The notes: a model not told the origin generated them from the letters alone. A DNA stretch of 57,852 nt from Amycolatopsis tucumanensis (GCF_021654135.1 NZ_JAKGSD010000052.1:1169-59020), one strand, 5' to 3'. Shown: positions 25,223 through 33,994, counted from the stretch's first letter. A program made the numbers and translations.

Positions 25223-26467
25223 ATGACACTCAGCCGACGCGGTTTCCTGTGGCGGGCCGGCCTGGCCACCGCCACTGTCCCACTGGTGACCTCCGGTCTC
25301 GCGAACGCGACCGAAGCCGACCCGGACCGGCTGTTCCGGGCCGGCTCGTTCGACGCCGCCGACCGCGGCTACGCCAAGCTGCTGCGCCGGGACCCGGCGA
25401 ACGCCCGCGCGGCCGCCCAGCGCGGCTACATCGCCCTGCTGCACAACCGGTTTCCCGACGCGGAACGGTTTCTTTCCCGCGCGCTCGAACTGGTTCCCGG
25501 CGATACCGACACCACCCGGAAGCTGGCGGAGTGCTTCGTCCGGCAGGACCGGCACGACCGCGCGGTGCCGTTGCTCGGGAGCACGCCGTTCGGGACCCAG
25601 TACGCCGCGTTGCGCGGCAAGCCGTGGGAGATCCGGGGGGCGACGGCGGTCCGGCTCCCCTTCATCGACCTCGATCCGCTGCCGACCGTCGAAGCGTCCC
25701 TCAACGGCGGTGAGCCCCGCCGGTTCCTCCTCGACACCTACGGCACGCTCGACCTGGACCAGCCGGTGGCCGACGAACTGGGCCTGCGCTCCCTCGCCAC
25801 GGTTTCGGGTTACGCGGGCAACCGGCCGGTCACCATCCACCTCGGGATCCTCGACTCGATCCGGTTCGGCGACCTCGAAATCCGCAACATCCCCATGCAG
25901 TGGACGAACCAGCCCAAACCGGCGCTCCCGGACGGCGCGATTCCCGCGGGCGTGCTCGGCACGACGGTCTTCTACCGCCTGCTGACCACGATGGACTACG
26001 CCCGCCGCGCGCTGGTGCTGCGGCGCAAGGACGCCCCGTTCCGGCCAGGGCCGCGTGCCGCACGAGTGCCGCTGTGGCTGGCCGGGGACCACTACCCGTG
26101 CTCGCTGGGCAGCCTCAACGACTACGGGCCGAAGATCGTCACGCTGGACACCGGCGGCATCGCCCACGGCCTGGACACCACGGTCGAGATGGCCGAGCGA
26201 GCAGGCATCCCGGTGGACTACGCGAACCCCGGCGAGATCAACGGCAGGCCGGTCTACCCGATCACCGCCGAGCGGATCTCGCTGGGCCGGGCCGTCGGCC
26301 ACGACGTGCGCGGGTCCGCGAGCACCGGTCCCGTCGAAGGCACGCCGGGCCCCGGGCAGTCGGCGATGTTCGGGTTCGACATCATCGCCAACTTCACCCA
26401 CGAGTTCTTCAAGCCGTTCGCCGTCACCTTCGACTACACCGGCATGAACTGCTACCTGGAACCCTGA
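25223..26467 (+). CDS. Tat-exported TPR protein with retropepsin-like (pepsin-like) repeats
   Basis: A 414-aa protein. N-terminus has a twin-arginine motif (SRRGFLWRAG, about 4-13) and hydrophobic region. Residues about 35-110 look like TPR helices (FDAADRGYAKLLRRDP, FPDAERFLSRALELVPGD). Two aspartyl-protease-like lobes follow: RRFLLDTYGTLDLDQPVADE (about 172-192) and IVTLDTGGIAHGLDT (about 308-322). The second keeps the catalytic DTG; the first reads DTYG. Start ATG at 25223 gives the Tat peptide; the upstream frame is unsupported. Possible secreted two-lobe aspartic peptidase; activity uncertain. Confidence 0.72.
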   Translation: MTLSRRGFLWRAGLATATVPLVTSGLANATEADPDRLFRAGSFDAADRGYAKLLRRDPANARAAAQRGYIALLHNRFPDAERFLSRALELVPGDTDTTRKLAECFVRQDRHDRAVPLLGSTPFGTQYAALRGKPWEIRGATAVRLPFIDLDPLPTVEASLNGGEPRRFLLDTYGTLDLDQPVADELGLRSLATVSGYAGNRPVTIHLGILDSIRFGDLEIRNIPMQWTNQPKPALPDGAIPAGVLGTTVFYRLLTTMDYARRALVLRRKDAPFRPGPRAARVPLWLAGDHYPCSLGSLNDYGPKIVTLDTGGIAHGLDTTVEMAERAGIPVDYANPGEINGRPVYPITAERISLGRAVGHDVRGSASTGPVEGTPGPGQSAMFGFDIIANFTHEFFKPFAVTFDYTGMNCYLEP

Positions 26468-26482
26468 CCAGCCGGGCGGCGG

Positions 26483-26535
26483 TTGACACACCGCCGCCCG
26501 GTGGTGTGAAATCCACCCGCTATGACAACGTTGTC
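26483..26535 (+). promoter_or_regulatory. Promoter and LacI-type operator over the lacI-like start codon
   Basis: TTGACA (26483-26488) and TGAAAT (26507-26512), 18 bp apart, place the transcript start at or near the ATG at 26522, suggesting a leaderless mRNA. GACAACGTTGTC (26524-26535), a perfect 12-bp palindrome with central CG as in LacI-family operators, begins inside that ATG. This suggests autorepression of the whole sugar operon. Confidence 0.6.
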
Positions 26536-27553
26536 GTCGGGTCCGGGGAAGGCGTCGCGGCGCGCCACGATGAACGACGTCGCCCGTCTGGCCGGGGTGA
26601 GCATCAAGACGGTCTCGCGCGTGGTCAACGACGAGCCCGCGGTGCACCCGGAGACGGCCGAACGCGTCCTGGCCGCCATCGACGAGCTCGGGTTCCGGCG
26701 CAACCTCGGCGCGCGCAACCTGCGCCGCGGCTCGACCACCGGCACCATCGGCCTGGTCGTCGAGGACGTGGGCAACCCGTTCTACTCCGAGCTCACCCGC
26801 GCCGCCGAGAAGGTCGCCACCGCGTTCGGCAGGCACGTGCTGTCCGGCTCGTCGGAGGAGGACTCCGACCGCGAACGCGAGCTGGCGCTGGAATTCTGCT
26901 CCCGCCGGGTCGACGGGCTGCTCATCGTCCCGGCCGGCACCCAGCACGGCTACCTGCTGCCGGAAATGCGGGCGGGCACGCCAGTGGTGTTCGTGGACCG
27001 CCCGGCCGGGGACATCACCGCCGACACCGTGCTGGTCGACAACGCGGGCGGCACCGTCGAAGCGGTCGCCCACCTGGCCCGGCAGGGGCACCGCCGGATC
27101 GCCTTCGTCGGCGACCGGCCGGACATCTACACCGCCGCCGAGCGCCTGCGCGGCTACCGCGAGGGGTGCGCCCGCGCCGGGGTCCGCTTCGACGAGCGCC
27201 TCGCCATCCTGCGCCCGCCGACCAGGCAGAGCGTCGCCGACGCGGTCGCCCGCCTGCTCGCCGGGCCGGACCCGGCGACCGCGATCATCGCGGGCAACAA
27301 CCGCGTCACCGTCCACCTGCTGCGGGCGCTGGCCCACGTCGCGCCGCGCCCCGCCGTCGTCGGTTTCGACGACTTCGAACTCGCCGACCTGCTCGACCCG
27401 CCGGTGACCGTCGTCGCGCACGACGTGAGCCGTCTCGGGTCGGCGGCGGCCGAGCTGTTGTTCGCCCGCATCAACGGCGATGCCTCCGCACCGAGAAAGG
27501 TTGTCCTGCCCGTGCACCTCGTTCCCCGCGGCTCCGGTGAGGTGGCCCCGTGA
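26522..27553 (+). CDS. LacI-family transcriptional regulator
   Basis: A 343-aa repressor with a LacI HTH (TMNDVARLAGVSIKTVSRVV, about 16-35), hinge helix region and a periplasmic-binding-fold sugar domain (TGTIGLVVEDVGNPFYSEL). A later in-frame ATG (26570) would also give an intact HTH, but the promoter layout favours 26522. The stop overlaps the isomerase GTG by 4 nt. Being first in an operon with a sugar ABC transporter, it very likely responds to that sugar. Confidence 0.92.
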   Translation: MTTLSSGPGKASRRATMNDVARLAGVSIKTVSRVVNDEPAVHPETAERVLAAIDELGFRRNLGARNLRRGSTTGTIGLVVEDVGNPFYSELTRAAEKVATAFGRHVLSGSSEEDSDRERELALEFCSRRVDGLLIVPAGTQHGYLLPEMRAGTPVVFVDRPAGDITADTVLVDNAGGTVEAVAHLARQGHRRIAFVGDRPDIYTAAERLRGYREGCARAGVRFDERLAILRPPTRQSVADAVARLLAGPDPATAIIAGNNRVTVHLLRALAHVAPRPAVVGFDDFELADLLDPPVTVVAHDVSRLGSAAAELLFARINGDASAPRKVVLPVHLVPRGSGEVAP

Positions 27554-28575
27554 CCGCCCCGATCAAGCTCCCGGCCAACCAGCCCGCCCAGTTCTACCGC
27601 GGCGGCGCGGCGATCGCCGCGCTGCGCGGAGTGTCCGAACAGGACTCCGCCTTCGGCCCGGAGGACTGGGTCGCGTCGACCACGACACGCTTCGGCCAGG
27701 AGGAGTCCGGACTGACCCGGCTGCCCGACGGCCGCTGGCTGCGCGACGCCGTCCGCGACGACCCGGAGTCCTGGCTCGGCGCCGAGCACGTCGCGGCGTT
27801 TCGCGACTCCACCGCGCTGCTGGTCAAGCTGCTCGACGCCGGTCAGCGGCTGCCGGTGCACTTCCACCCCACCGACGCGTTCGCCCGCAAGCACTTCGAC
27901 TCGCACTTCGGCAAGACCGAGGCCTGGATCGTGGTCGGCACCAGCGGCGACGACCCGCGCGTCTACCCCGGATTCCGCGAGACGGTCAGCCCCGCCACCG
28001 TCGACGGCTGGGTGCGCGAGCAGGACACCGAGGCGATGCTCGGCGCGCTGAACAGCGTCCCGGTCCGCCCCGGCGACACGGTCTACATCCCGGCCGGCCT
28101 GCCGCACGCGATCGGCGCGGGCGTGTTCGTCGTCGAGCTGCAGCAGCCCACCGACTTCTCGCTGACCATCGAGTGGCGGAACTTCCTGGACGACCCGGAC
28201 AAGGGGCACCTCGGCCTCGGCTTCGACACCGCGCTGCAGGCGCTCGACACCTCCGGCTGGGACGACGAGCGGCTGGCGGGCATCGTCAAGCACACCGCCG
28301 ACGAGCCGGGGTCCACTGTGGACCTGCTGGCCGCGGGTTCGGCGGAGTTCTTCCGGGCCGACCAGCTCCGCCCGTCCCCCGCGCTCGCGCTCGACCCGTC
28401 GTTCGCCGTGTTCGTGGCGCTCGACGGGCAGGGCACGCTGCGCACCGAGCACGGCGGCGAGATCGCCGTGGCCAAGGGCGAGACCCTGGTCGTCCCGCAC
28501 GCCGCCGGGCAGCTCGAACTGGCAGGCGACCTGACCGTCATCCGCTGCCGTCCCCCGGCCCCCGGAGCGCGCTGA
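27550..28575 (+). CDS. Class I phosphomannose-isomerase-like protein
   Basis: A 341-aa cupin-fold protein of the type I mannose-6-phosphate isomerase family. Zinc ligands are visible in LPVHFHPTD (His pair), FGKTEAWIV (Glu) and IPAGLPHAIG (His). GTG start overlaps the LacI stop and the stop overlaps the ATPase start (TGATG). Likely interconverts a ketose- and aldose-phosphate from the transported sugar. Its genomic tie to a sugar ABC system suggests fructose/mannose use rather than cell-wall supply. Confidence 0.85.
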   Translation: MTAPIKLPANQPAQFYRGGAAIAALRGVSEQDSAFGPEDWVASTTTRFGQEESGLTRLPDGRWLRDAVRDDPESWLGAEHVAAFRDSTALLVKLLDAGQRLPVHFHPTDAFARKHFDSHFGKTEAWIVVGTSGDDPRVYPGFRETVSPATVDGWVREQDTEAMLGALNSVPVRPGDTVYIPAGLPHAIGAGVFVVELQQPTDFSLTIEWRNFLDDPDKGHLGLGFDTALQALDTSGWDDERLAGIVKHTADEPGSTVDLLAAGSAEFFRADQLRPSPALALDPSFAVFVALDGQGTLRTEHGGEIAVAKGETLVVPHAAGQLELAGDLTVIRCRPPAPGAR

Positions 28576-29342
28576 TGAACGACACCGTCCTGCTCGACGC
28601 GCGGAACCTGGTCAAGCACTACGGCTCGGTGGAGGCCCTGCGCGGCGCCTCCTTCCAGGCCCGCGCGGGTGAGGTGACCGCACTGATCGGGGACAACGGC
28701 GCGGGGAAGTCCACCCTCGTCAAGTGCCTGTCCGGCGCGGAGCAGCCGACCTCCGGCGAGATCCGGCTGGACGGCAGGACGGTGTCGCTCGACTCGCCGG
28801 TGACCGCGCGGCGCCTTGGCATCGAGACGGTGTACCAGGACCTCGCGGTCGCCCCGGAGCTCGATCCGGCGGCGAACCTGTTCCTCGGCAGGGAAATACG
28901 CCGCAAAGGCATCCTCGGCAGGCTCGGCATGCTCGACAAGGCCGAGATGCGGCGCCGCGCGATCGAGGAGTTCGACCGGCTGGGCGTGACGCTGCAGAGC
29001 ACGGACGTGCCGATCGGCTCGCTGTCCGGCGGGCAGCGGCAGAGCGTCGCGGTGGCGCGGTCGGTGGTCTGGGCGTCGAAGGTCGTGTTCATGGACGAGC
29101 CGACCGCCGCGCTCGGCGTGGTGCAGCGCGAGCGGGTGCTGGACGTCATCCGGCGGGTCCGCGACGAGGGCATCGCGGTGGTGCTGATCAGCCACAACAT
29201 GCCCGAGGTGCTGTCGGTCGCCGACCGCGTGGAGGTGCTGCGGCTGGGCACGCGCGTGGCCCGGTTCGTGGCGGCGGAGACCAAGCTCGAGGACCTGGTG
29301 GCGGCGATGACCGGCGCACTGACCCACGAGGAGGCGGCGTGA
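28575..29342 (+). CDS. Sugar ABC transporter ATP-binding protein (single NBD)
   Basis: A 255-aa ATPase with Walker A GDNGAGKST (about 37-45), signature LSGGQRQS (about 148) and Walker B VVFMDEPTAALG. Unlike RbsA/AraG it has only one nucleotide-binding domain, as in FrcA-type fructose/mannose importers. ATG overlaps the isomerase stop and its stop overlaps the permease GTG, so all are translated together. Confidence 0.92.
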   Translation: MNDTVLLDARNLVKHYGSVEALRGASFQARAGEVTALIGDNGAGKSTLVKCLSGAEQPTSGEIRLDGRTVSLDSPVTARRLGIETVYQDLAVAPELDPAANLFLGREIRRKGILGRLGMLDKAEMRRRAIEEFDRLGVTLQSTDVPIGSLSGGQRQSVAVARSVVWASKVVFMDEPTAALGVVQRERVLDVIRRVRDEGIAVVLISHNMPEVLSVADRVEVLRLGTRVARFVAAETKLEDLVAAMTGALTHEEAA

Positions 29343-30373
29343 GCACGGCGGTCCAGACCGAGGTGAGCGGCGGGATCGGCAAGCGGTCCCTGGGACAGCG
29401 GCTGATCGGCGCCAACACGTTCTGGATCGCGCTGGTGCTGCTCGCGTTGATCGCGGTGTTCACGGTGCTGGCGCCGAACGAGTTCGCCACCGTGTTCACC
29501 TTCCAGACGCTGCTGATCGAGACGTCGGTGCTGCTGGTGCTGTCGGTCGGGATGACGTTCGTGATCATCACCTCCGGCATCGACCTGTCCGTGGGCTCGG
29601 TGCTGATCTTCGCCGGCATGGTGTGCGGCAAGACGATGGAGGCGCTCTCCGGCGGTAACGCGAGCACCGCCGGGTGGGGTGTGATCACCGTCGGCCTGGT
29701 CGCGGCGGTGCTGGCCGGCACGGCGTGGGGGCTGATCAACGGGTTCCTCATCGCGGTCGCGAAGATCCCGCCGCTGATCGTCACGCTCGGCTCGATGGGC
29801 GCCGCGCTGGGTGCGGCGTACCTGCTCAACGGCGGCTCCGACGTGCGCAGCGTGCCGACCACGCTCAACCGCACGCTCGGCTACGGCACGTCGTTCGGCG
29901 GCGTCCCGAACCTGGTGCTGGTGGCCGCGGTGATCACCCTGATCGGCGCGTGGCTGCTGCACACCACCCGCTTCGGCCGCTACACCTACGCGGTCGGCTC
30001 GAACGCCGAGGCCGCGCGCCGGGCCGGGATCGGCGTGACCGCGCACCTGCTCAAGGTGTACCTGCTGACCGGGTTCCTGGCCGGGGTGGCGGGTTTCCTG
30101 TCGCTGGCCTACTACGCCTCGACCACGATCACGGCGCACACCAACGACAACCTCAACGCGATCGCGGCGACCGTGATGGGCGGGACGAGCCTGTTCGGCG
30201 GGGCCGGGTCGGTGCTGGGCACGGTGATCGGGGTGTTCATCCCGGCGGTGCTGAAGAAGGGCTTCAACATCACGCACGTCCAGGACTTCTGGCAGATGAT
30301 CGCGGTCGGCGCGGTGCTGGTGGCCGCGGTGTGGTTCGACCAACGGCGCCGCCGGGCGCGCAATTCCCGCTGA
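29339..30373 (+). CDS. Sugar ABC transporter permease (RbsC/FrcC type)
   Basis: A 344-aa permease with 8-10 hydrophobic helices, the signature TSGIDLSVGSVLIFAG (about 78-93) and NGFLIAVAKIPPLIVTLGSM, and the coupling segment NAEAARRAGIGV. GTG start overlaps the ATPase stop (GTGA). It belongs with the single-NBD ATPase and the binding protein 32 bp downstream. Confidence 0.93.
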   Translation: MSTAVQTEVSGGIGKRSLGQRLIGANTFWIALVLLALIAVFTVLAPNEFATVFTFQTLLIETSVLLVLSVGMTFVIITSGIDLSVGSVLIFAGMVCGKTMEALSGGNASTAGWGVITVGLVAAVLAGTAWGLINGFLIAVAKIPPLIVTLGSMGAALGAAYLLNGGSDVRSVPTTLNRTLGYGTSFGGVPNLVLVAAVITLIGAWLLHTTRFGRYTYAVGSNAEAARRAGIGVTAHLLKVYLLTGFLAGVAGFLSLAYYASTTITAHTNDNLNAIAATVMGGTSLFGGAGSVLGTVIGVFIPAVLKKGFNITHVQDFWQMIAVGAVLVAAVWFDQRRRRARNSR

Positions 30374-30405
30374 AATCCGTACAACGAGGTAGGGAGAGGG
30401 ATCGG

Positions 30406-31380
30406 ATGAAGTTGGCGCAGATCGCCGGACTGGCGGCGACCGCGGTGCTGCTGGCCGCCTGCGGATCGGGTCAGGTCGGCGGCTCCGGGGGCGCGGCACC
30501 GGAGAACAGCAAGCGGCTCACGCTCATCCCGGGCGTGCAGGCGGAGCCGTTCTACATCTCGATGCAGTGCGGCGCGCAGGCCGAGGCGCAGAAACTCGGC
30601 TACACCCTGGACACCTCGGCGCCGCAGAAGTTCGAGGCGGCGCTGCAGACGGAGAAGGTCAACGCGCTGGGCTCGAACCCGCCCGCCGCGCTGCTCATCG
30701 CGCCGACCGACGACACGGCGATGCTCGCGCCGATCCAGCAGGTCGCCTCGCGCGGCGTGAAGATCGTCGAGGTCGACACGGCGCTGAAGGACACCAGCGT
30801 GGCGCAGTCGTCGATCTCCTCGGACAACACGGCGGGCGGGCAGCTCGCGGCGGACACGCTGGCGCAGCTGGCAGGCGGGAAGACCGGGTCGGTGCTGGTG
30901 CTGGACACGATCGCGGGCACCTCGACCACGAACGCGCGCGCGGCCGGGTTCGAGGAGCAGCTGAAGAAGTACCCGAACCTCAAGTCGGTCGGCATCCAGT
31001 TCACGCAGAACGAGCCGGAGCAGGCCGCGTCGAAGGTGACCGCGGCGCTCGCGTCGACCCCGGACCTGGTGGGGATCTTCGCGACCAACCTGAACACCGG
31101 CGAGGGCGCGGCGACGGGCCTGCGCAACGCAGGCAAGGTGGGCCAGGTCCAGCTGGTCGGCTTCGACGCCAGTCCGTCCGAAGTGGAGGGTCTGCGCAAC
31201 GGCGAGTACCAGGCGCTGATCGCGCAGGACCCGGCGATGATCGGGCAGCAGGGCGTGCAGCAGGCGGTCGCCGCGCTGGAGGGCAAGCCGGTGACCCGCA
31301 ACCTGACGGCGCCGCTGCACTCCATCACGAAGGCGAACATGGACGCCAACAGCCAGTACTTCTACAAGCAGTCCTGCTGA
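30406..31380 (+). CDS. Sugar ABC transporter substrate-binding lipoprotein
   Basis: A 324-aa type I periplasmic-binding protein with lipobox LLAAC (Cys about 19) and the ribose/fructose-binding core (PPAALLIAPTDDTAM, VVEVDTALKD-like segment IVEVDTALKDT, GIFATNLNTGEGAATGL). GGGAGAGG precedes the ATG. Last gene of the LacI-isomerase-ABC operon; a strong terminator follows. Substrate probably a monosaccharide; not fixed by sequence. Confidence 0.92.
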   Translation: MKLAQIAGLAATAVLLAACGSGQVGGSGGAAPENSKRLTLIPGVQAEPFYISMQCGAQAEAQKLGYTLDTSAPQKFEAALQTEKVNALGSNPPAALLIAPTDDTAMLAPIQQVASRGVKIVEVDTALKDTSVAQSSISSDNTAGGQLAADTLAQLAGGKTGSVLVLDTIAGTSTTNARAAGFEEQLKKYPNLKSVGIQFTQNEPEQAASKVTAALASTPDLVGIFATNLNTGEGAATGLRNAGKVGQVQLVGFDASPSEVEGLRNGEYQALIAQDPAMIGQQGVQQAVAALEGKPVTRNLTAPLHSITKANMDANSQYFYKQSC

Positions 31381-31385
31381 GGGGG

Positions 31386-31423
31386 CCGGGGAGGTGCGCC
31401 ACTGGGGGTGCGCACCTCCCCGG
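31386..31423. terminator. 14-bp perfect-stem terminator
   Basis: CCGGGGAGGTGCGC (31386-31399) pairs with GCGCACCTCCCCGG (31410-31423) around a 10-nt loop between the convergent ABC operon and the PEP-mutase-like gene. Confidence 0.85.
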
Positions 31424-31425
31424 TT

Positions 31426-32136
31426 TCACCGCAGCGTCTTCAGGTGCTCGGCCAGCCACCCGCGGGCGGCCCGCCACAACCCGGCGCCGAGCGAGATCCG
31501 CGCGACGCCCAGCTCGGCCAGCTCGGCGACGGGCCCGTTGGCGTTGACCGCGGCCGGGCTCACCGCACGCACGAACTCGGCCAGGACCTCGCGGTCGCGC
31601 AGCAGGATCGGGTACACGCAGTCCGCCTCGGCTTCGAGGTACGCCCGCGCGCGTTCGACCGCCTCCGGCAGCACGGCACGCGGGTCCGGCGCACCGAGGA
31701 ACACGTCGATGCGGGCGTTGATCACCAGGTCTCGCCCCGCGGCCGCGCGCACCGCCGCCAGCCGGGCGGCCTGCTCATCGACCGGCCGCGGGGCGCCGCG
31801 CGCATGGTCGGTGTCCTCGTAGTTGCACCCCACGGCGCCGGTCGCCAGCAGCCGTTCGGCGAACTCTTGTCCGGTCAGCCCGTAGCCGCTCTCGGCGTCG
31901 ACCGTCACCGGCACCGACACCGCCCGCGCGATCCGCGCGGCGGCGGCGAACATCTCCTCGGCCGGTGCGGCCTCGCCGTCCGGGTAGCCCAGCGCGGCGG
32001 CGACGGCGACCGACGACGTCGCCACAACCGGGAAGCCCGCCTCCTCGACCAGCCGCGCGGTGTCGGCGTCCCACGCGTTCGGCAGGAACAGCGGCTTTCC
32101 CGGGACGTGCAGCGCCCGCAGCGCCTCGGCGCTCAC
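31426..32136 (-). CDS. Isocitrate lyase/phosphoenolpyruvate mutase family protein
   Basis: A 236-aa TIM-barrel protein with LFLPNAWDADTARLVEEAGF, the metal-binding VTVDAESGYG (about 72-81) and GCNYEDTD. It lacks the isocitrate lyase KKCGH motif, so it is an oxaloacetate-hydrolase/PEP-mutase-like member acting on a 2-oxo acid; the reaction is unknown. The GTG start at 32136 overlaps the stop of the AhpD-like gene by 4 nt. Confidence 0.85.
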   Translation of the reverse strand: MSAEALRALHVPGKPLFLPNAWDADTARLVEEAGFPVVATSSVAVAAALGYPDGEAAPAEEMFAAAARIARAVSVPVTVDAESGYGLTGQEFAERLLATGAVGCNYEDTDHARGAPRPVDEQAARLAAVRAAAGRDLVINARIDVFLGAPDPRAVLPEAVERARAYLEAEADCVYPILLRDREVLAEFVRAVSPAAVNANGPVAELAELGVARISLGAGLWRAARGWLAEHLKTLR

Positions 32137-32597
32137 TGGGGGTCCGCCGGGAGCGGCTTGTGGCTGGTGACGCCGAGCCGGTTGAACGCGTTGATCACCG
32201 TCGCCGCCCACGCGACCGCGACGTACTGCTCTTCGGTGAACACGCTGGTCGCCTGCTGGTAGACGTCGTCGGGCACGTCCTGGTTCTGCGGCAGCCGGGT
32301 CATCGCGTCGGTCACCGCGAGCGCGGCGCGTTCCTGCTCGGTGTAGAGATCGGTCTCCCACCAGGCGCTGAGCATGATGATCCGCCGCTCGCTCTCCCCC
32401 AGCTTGCGGGCGTCCCGCGAGTGCAGGTCGATGCAGTAGGCGCACCCGTTGAGCATCGACGCGCGGATCTTCACCAGCTCGATCAGCCGCTGGTCCAGCC
32501 CCGCGTTCGCGGCCGCCTTCTCGACGACGGTGTGCAGGTGGAGGATCGACTTGTAGGCCTCAGGCAGCGCGGCGGACAACTGGATTCGCTTGGTCAT
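32133..32597 (-). CDS. AhpD-like / carboxymuconolactone decarboxylase family protein
   Basis: A 154-aa alkylhydroperoxidase-like protein with the redox motif NGCAYCIDLHSRDARK (Cys pair and His about 50-60), like AhpD core domains. It is first in a two-gene unit with the PEP-mutase-like gene and divergent from a MocR regulator whose predicted direct repeats lie just upstream. Inferred role: peroxide or reactive-carbonyl protection using the Cys pair. Confidence 0.88.
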   Translation of the reverse strand: MTKRIQLSAALPEAYKSILHLHTVVEKAAANAGLDQRLIELVKIRASMLNGCAYCIDLHSRDARKLGESERRIIMLSAWWETDLYTEQERAALAVTDAMTRLPQNQDVPDDVYQQATSVFTEEQYVAVAWAATVINAFNRLGVTSHKPLPADPQ

Positions 32598-32631
32598 GAC
32601 GACCACGCTATCCGCCGCTGGCACACGAGTA

Positions 32632-32666
32632 TGGTCCAGTTCTGTGGCACGTTCGTGGTCCAGTTC
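32632..32666. promoter_or_regulatory. Direct repeat TGGTCCAGTTC, candidate MocR site
   Basis: TGGTCCAGTTC occurs exactly at 32632-32642 and 32656-32666, 24 bp start to start, spanning the MocR start codon. MocR/PdxR regulators are known to bind direct repeats, so this is a good autoregulatory and divergent-promoter site. A partial inverse copy (AACTGGA) lies near 32578. Confidence 0.65.
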
Positions 32667-33993
32667 CGACCTCCACCTCGACTGGTCGCCGTCCGCGGGC
32701 AGGCGCGGGCTGGCGGACGCGTTGCGCCGTGCCATCCGCGAAAGCCGCCTCGCGCCCGGGACGGCGCTGCCCTCGACACGAGCGCTGGCGGCCGACCTCG
32801 GCATCGCCCGCGGCACCGTCACCCGCGTCTACGGCGACCTGACCGCCGAGGGGTACCTGCGCACCAGCCAGGGCGCGCCGACCCGCGTCGCCGCCGGCCC
32901 GCGCCCGTCCGCGGAACCCCGCGAGAAGTCCGGGCCGCCCACGTCCGCCTGGTTCCGGGACGCGCGCTGGGATCTGTTCCCCGGGCGGCCCGACCTGTCG
33001 TCGTTCCCGCGCACGGCGTGGGCGTCCGCGATGCGCCGGGTCCTGCAATCGCTGCCCGCCGGTTCGTTCGACTACGGCGACCCGGCCGGGCCGGCCGTGC
33101 TGCGCGAGGCCCTGGCCCGGTACCTCGCGCGCAGCCGCGGCGTGCTGGCCGACCCGGACCGGATCGTGGTGTGCGGCGGCTACTCCCACGCGATCAGCGT
33201 GCTCGGGCACCTGTTCGACGAGATCGCCTTCGAAGACCCGTCGCTGCCGGAGTTCCGCGACGGCGCGGCCAAGGGCGGCGCGAAGATCGTCACGGTGCCG
33301 GTGGACGAACGCGGCATCCGGGTGTCCGAACTGGACAGTCCGGTGGCGGTCGTGACGGCCGCGCACCAGTACCCGCTCGGGGTCACGCTCGCGCCGGAAC
33401 GCCGGTCCGCGCTGGCCTGCTGGGCGGCCGCGGGCGGCCTCGTGATCGAGGACGACTACGACGGCGAGTTCCGGTTCGACCGCCAGCCGGTCGGGGCGCT
33501 GCAGTCGCTCGCGCCGGAGCGGATCATCTACGCGGGCGGCGTCAGCAAGACGCTCGCGCCGTCGCTGCGGATCGGCTGGCTGGTGCTGCCGCGGCGCCTG
33601 GTCGGGCCGACGCTGGACACGATGACGGCGCTGGGCTGGCGGGCCCCGGTGATCGACCACCTGGCACTGGCGGACCTGCTGAACTCCGGGGTGTACGACC
33701 GGCACGTCCGGCAGCGCCGCGTCGCCTACCGCCGCCGCCGGGACCGGCTGATCGCCGCGCTGCCGCCGGGGTTCGTGCCGGAAGGCATCTCCGCGGGACT
33801 GCACCTGGTGCTGCGTGTGCCGGACGAAGCCGCCGTGCTGCGGGCGCTGCGCGCGCGATCGGTGGCGGTGGACTACCTGAGCCGCTACTGGACGGGCACC
33901 GGCCCCGGCGGACTGGTGATCGGCTACGCGACGCCGGCCGAGCACGCGTTCGGCCCGGCGGTGGAGGCCCTGGTGGACGGCCTGCGCGCCTGA
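32644..33993 (+). CDS. MocR/PdxR-type regulator (GntR HTH fused to aminotransferase)
   Basis: A 449-aa fusion: N-terminal GntR winged helix (RGLADALRRAIRESRLAPGT, PSTRALAADLGIARGTVTRV, about 18-60) and a fold-type I aminotransferase domain (about 95-449). The PLP lysine lies in YAGGVSKTLAPSLRIGWLVL and the PLP-ring Asp in VIEDDYDGEFRFD. GTG at 32644 was chosen; an earlier ATG (32590) overlaps the divergent gene. Such proteins sense PLP or amino-compound adducts. Likely controls itself and the AhpD/PEP-mutase-like pair. Confidence 0.9.
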   Translation: MARSWSSSDLHLDWSPSAGRRGLADALRRAIRESRLAPGTALPSTRALAADLGIARGTVTRVYGDLTAEGYLRTSQGAPTRVAAGPRPSAEPREKSGPPTSAWFRDARWDLFPGRPDLSSFPRTAWASAMRRVLQSLPAGSFDYGDPAGPAVLREALARYLARSRGVLADPDRIVVCGGYSHAISVLGHLFDEIAFEDPSLPEFRDGAAKGGAKIVTVPVDERGIRVSELDSPVAVVTAAHQYPLGVTLAPERRSALACWAAAGGLVIEDDYDGEFRFDRQPVGALQSLAPERIIYAGGVSKTLAPSLRIGWLVLPRRLVGPTLDTMTALGWRAPVIDHLALADLLNSGVYDRHVRQRRVAYRRRRDRLIAALPPGFVPEGISAGLHLVLRVPDEAAVLRALRARSVAVDYLSRYWTGTGPGGLVIGYATPAEHAFGPAVEALVDGLRA

Positions 33994-33994
33994 G

